A stretch of DNA of 64,000 bases, from assembly GCA_039978075.1 (NCBI GenBank), contig JBDWCA010000006.1, positions 1-64,000 on the forward strand, read 5' to 3'. A model generated the notes under the pieces. The model made no database searches. It was not told the origin of the DNA and worked only from the letters and a program-made list of their open reading frames with translations. Shown here piece by piece: positions 61,374 to 64,000 of this stretch (positions within the stretch are counted from its first letter, which is position 1; each line of letters begins with the position of its first letter). This DNA is from Anderseniella sp039978075 (GTDB lineage: Bacteria > Pseudomonadota > Alphaproteobacteria > Rhizobiales > Aestuariivirgaceae). A program made the translations under genes and the position numbers.

Positions 61374-62705
61374 ATGAAGATTGCGCTGATTTCTCCCAAG
61401 GGTCCGCTCTACCGTCATCGTGGCGGCGCCTTTCGCAAATCACTGCGCTATCAGCCGCTTACCCTGACCACTCTTGCCGCGTTGGTGCCTGCCGAACTGG
61501 ACCCGCAGTTTGAACTCTATGACGAAGGCACAGGCGATGTTCCGCTGGACATTGAAACCGATGTCGTCGCCATGACTGTCATAACCGGCACAGCGCCGCG
61601 GGCATATGAACTGGCTGCCGTCTATCGCGCTCGCGGCATTCCCGTGGTGCTCGGCGGACCGCATGTAACCCTGATGCCGGACGAAGCCCAGCAGCATTCA
61701 GATGCCATTTGCGTGGGCTATGCCGAAGAGACATGGCCACAGCTTCTGCGCGACCTTGCCTGCGGACAGCTCAAGCCAAGATACGACCAGGCTGCCGATT
61801 TTCAGCTCACCAACCTGCCGTTTGCCAAACGGAACCTGCTGGATGGGCGCAGCTATCTCACCCAGGCGGTCTTCGAGGCTACGCGCGCCTGTGCGCACAA
61901 TTGCGAGTTCTGCGTGTCGCCTTCCGCTTTCGGCCGCAGGCAATTTCAAAAACCGGTGAACCATGTGATCGACGACATTCGTCGGGTCGGGGCCAAACGC
62001 ATTCTGTTCATTGATCTGAACCTGATTTCTGATCGCGCGTACGCCCGGGAGCTGTTCACGGCCCTCATCCCATTGAACATTCGCTGGTTCGGCCTGGCAA
62101 CAAGCCTGATAGGCCGTGATCCGGATTTGATGGAGCTGATGGCGCGCAGCGGATGTACCGGATTGCTGATCGGGTTCGAGACCATGTCACACGCCGGCCT
62201 CAAGTCCGTCCAAAAGGGATTTAACTCACCGGAACTCTATGCGGAACTGATTTCAGACCTTCACGGACTGGGCATCTCAATACAGGGATGTTTCGTGTTC
62301 GGTGGAGATGACGACACCAGTTCCACCTTCAAGGAAACAGTCGACTTCGTTCTGGAAACCCGAATCGACCTGCCGCGATTTGCCTTGCTTACACCGTTCC
62401 CCGGGACGCCGCTGTTCTCCCGTCTGGACCGGGAGGGAAGAATTACAACCCGGAACTGGGAACTTTATGACGGGCAGCATGCCGTCTTCCAACCCAGGCA
62501 CATGAGTGTTGCCGAGCTTGCTGCCGGACATGATTCGGCATGGCGCAAAGCCTATTCCTGGCGGGCAATTGCAGCTCGCGTGGGTCGGTCGAAGTCGCAA
62601 ATCCCGTTGTCTCTGGCCGTCAACCTTGGCTACCGTTTCTATGCTCACAACCTTGCCACCCATTACAATTGCGACTGGCTGGAGATCACCAGCGAGGCGG
62701 CGTGA
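61374..62705 (+). CDS. B12-binding-type radical SAM protein 1
   Basis: The 443-residue protein has an N-terminal B12-binding-like Rossmann region (about 1-130, with VVLGGPHVTLMPDEA) and a radical SAM domain (about 155-380). The cluster motif is C173-x3-C177-x2-C180 (CAHNCEFC), binding a 4Fe-4S for radical chemistry. The canonical base-off motif DxHxxG is not visible, so cobalamin binding is uncertain. RBS AGGGGAG lies upstream of the ATG. The TGA overlaps the ATG of the next gene (TGATG). The reaction is unknown; methylation, ring change or other carbon-centred chemistry are possible. Confidence 0.85.
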   Translation: MKIALISPKGPLYRHRGGAFRKSLRYQPLTLTTLAALVPAELDPQFELYDEGTGDVPLDIETDVVAMTVITGTAPRAYELAAVYRARGIPVVLGGPHVTLMPDEAQQHSDAICVGYAEETWPQLLRDLACGQLKPRYDQAADFQLTNLPFAKRNLLDGRSYLTQAVFEATRACAHNCEFCVSPSAFGRRQFQKPVNHVIDDIRRVGAKRILFIDLNLISDRAYARELFTALIPLNIRWFGLATSLIGRDPDLMELMARSGCTGLLIGFETMSHAGLKSVQKGFNSPELYAELISDLHGLGISIQGCFVFGGDDDTSSTFKETVDFVLETRIDLPRFALLTPFPGTPLFSRLDREGRITTRNWELYDGQHAVFQPRHMSVAELAAGHDSAWRKAYSWRAIAARVGRSKSQIPLSLAVNLGYRFYAHNLATHYNCDWLEITSEAA

Positions 62706-64000
62706 TGCGGATCACATTTGTCCATCCCGCCATCGGCCGAAAGCCCGGCAAGAGCTACATGCGCAGCTGGCAGATGGAACCGCTGCCGATTGCAGCACTT
62801 GCCGGCCTCACGCCACCGGATATCGAAACCACTTTCTTCGATGATCGGATGGAGGCGATTGATTTCGACAGGCCAACGGATTTGGTCGCCATTCCGGTCG
62901 AAACCTATACCGCCAAACGCTCCTACCAGATTGCGTCGGAGTTTCGCAGTCGCAACGTGCCTGTTGTCATGGGAGGATTTCACGCCACGCTGGCACCTGA
63001 CGAAGTTGCGATGCATGCAGAAGCCGTCGTCATAGGTGAGGCCGAGAACACCTGGCCAAAACTTATTGATGATGCGAGGTTTGGCAAACTTGACAAATTC
63101 TACCGTGCCGATCACCAGCCTGAACTTAGTCTGATCCGCTATGACCGCAGCATGTTCAGCGGCAAGAACTACCTGCCAATCCGCCTGATCGAAACATCAC
63201 GCGGATGCCGCTTTCCCTGCGACTTCTGCGCCATTCAGACGTTCTTTTCCCGGTCTGCAAGGCACCGGCCAATTGACATGATCGTTGCAGACCTGTCCGC
63301 GCTTCGAGAAAGTACAAAAGTGTTCTTCTTCGTCGACGACAACTTCGCTGCCGATATCAGCTTTGCAAAGCAACTCGCCAGCGCCATCCAGCCACTGGGT
63401 GTGAGATGGATCACCCAGATGAGCATCAACGCTGCGCACGATGAAGAATTGCTCGCACAACTTGCGAAAAGCGGTTGTTGTGGCGTGTTGATTGGCTTTG
63501 AAAGCCTGGATCAGTCTGTACTGCGCACCATGCGAAAATCGTTCAACCTGATGAAAGGCGGTTACCCGGTAGCGCTTGCCAACCTCCGCCGCCACGGCAT
63601 CAGGGTCTACGGAACATTCGTGTTTGGGTATGGCGAGGTCCGGACAGAATCATTTGAGGAGGCTGCTGAGTTCGCGATTGACAGCAATTTCTACATCGCC
63701 GCCTTCAATCATCTCACTCCGTTTCCCGGAACACCGCTTTACAAGCGGCTACAGGCGGAAGACCGCTTGCTGTATGAGAACTGGTGGCTTGATGATCGCT
63801 ATCGCTACAACGATCTTCCGTTCCGCCCCGACGGTGCAGACCCTGCCGCGGTGCGGCTTGGTTGCCTGGCGGCGCGGCGTAAATTTTACAGCTGGAACAG
63901 CATTGCACGCAGAATAGTAGACCCTGTGAACCGGTCAGATGCACTCATGCTGAGGAACTATCTCCCGATCAATATCATGCACAGGGCAGAGCTTGCCTTG
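62705..64000 (+). CDS. B12-binding-type radical SAM protein 2 (3' end outside window)
   Basis: The frame is open to the window end, giving 432 residues so far. The same layout appears as in its neighbour: N-terminal B12-like region with VVMGGFHATLAPDEV, then C168-x3-C172-x2-C175 (CRFPCDFC) and GVLIGFESLDQSVL. HLTPFPGTPLYKRL parallels LTPFPGTPLFSRL in the first protein. They are paralogues from an old duplication. Again no DxHxxG is seen. Translation is coupled to gene 1 through TGATG. Confidence 0.88.
   Translation, partial: MRITFVHPAIGRKPGKSYMRSWQMEPLPIAALAGLTPPDIETTFFDDRMEAIDFDRPTDLVAIPVETYTAKRSYQIASEFRSRNVPVVMGGFHATLAPDEVAMHAEAVVIGEAENTWPKLIDDARFGKLDKFYRADHQPELSLIRYDRSMFSGKNYLPIRLIETSRGCRFPCDFCAIQTFFSRSARHRPIDMIVADLSALRESTKVFFFVDDNFAADISFAKQLASAIQPLGVRWITQMSINAAHDEELLAQLAKSGCCGVLIGFESLDQSVLRTMRKSFNLMKGGYPVALANLRRHGIRVYGTFVFGYGEVRTESFEEAAEFAIDSNFYIAAFNHLTPFPGTPLYKRLQAEDRLLYENWWLDDRYRYNDLPFRPDGADPAAVRLGCLAARRKFYSWNSIARRIVDPVNRSDALMLRNYLPINIMHRAELAL

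Noticed and set aside
58870..64000. A genomic island at tRNA-Arg with attachment sites
   Set aside because: The position suggests it, but no integrase or repeated tRNA 3' end is visible in the window, so no island boundary is called.

Overview
The window is a chromosomal segment of an alphaproteobacterium, most likely in the order Hyphomicrobiales (Rhizobiales). This rests on the rRNA operon with an Ile-Ala tRNA spacer, an alphaproteobacterial 16S gene of about 1.48 kb, and many genes in a familiar order for that group: lysC-ptsP-rodZ-like-prfA-prmC-DUF4167, comF-grxC-nit-DUF1178, PPIase/argJ/mutT next to secA, aroK-aroB-CorC, and bolA/J-protein/cobS-cobT followed by rpmB/DUF3108/SUV3-like helicase/S4/fdxA/carD. 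No genus is claimed. No insertion sequence, integrase, phage gene or CRISPR array was seen.

Layout. 1-4948 is a leftward rRNA operon (23S cut by the window edge, tRNA-Ala, tRNA-Ile, 16S, boxA leader, consensus promoter). 5179-15782 holds a SufR-like regulator with an MFS transporter, an M23 endopeptidase, a Nudix hydrolase with a DegP-like protease, clpB, a MOSC protein and a DUF4167 protein. 16170-23206 is a leftward run of translation, cell-shape and metabolism genes (prmC, prfA, rodZ-like, ptsP, lysC). 23403-31331 covers ubiG, the comF operon, an NDUFAF5-like methyltransferase, a 45-residue membrane microprotein, mutT, argJ and a periplasmic PPIase. 31332-39928 carries secA, an L,D-transpeptidase, an SLC13 transporter, a winged-helix methyltransferase and two tandem YafK-like enzymes. 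40051-45818 has accA, xerD, a 46-residue membrane microprotein, aroK, aroB, a CorC-type protein and bolA. 45986-58704 has the J-protein, cobS-cobT, a phytase-like esterase, small enzymes, rpmB, a DUF3108 protein, the SUV3-like helicase, S4 protein, ferredoxin and carD.

The part that departs from housekeeping begins after tRNA-Arg(CCT) at 58870-58946. Four rightward genes follow: a 238-residue protein of unknown function, a GH3-type acyl-acid amido synthetase, and two paralogous B12-binding-type radical SAM proteins, the second cut by the window end. The two pairs are each coupled by overlapping stop and start codons. This looks like the beginning of a biosynthetic cluster whose product cannot be read from the window. 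It is the best candidate here for an undescribed system.

Other points worth attention: two opposite-orientation copies of a palindromic repeat, plus a half copy of a second palindrome, all lying on the stop codons of genes; a hairpin in the cobS leader; a GANTC cluster upstream of the helicase; and several microproteins shorter than 50 residues. Start codons were chosen by homology, ribosome-binding sites and overlaps, and are inferences wherever several are possible. Family names rest on motif recognition only; no database search was run.
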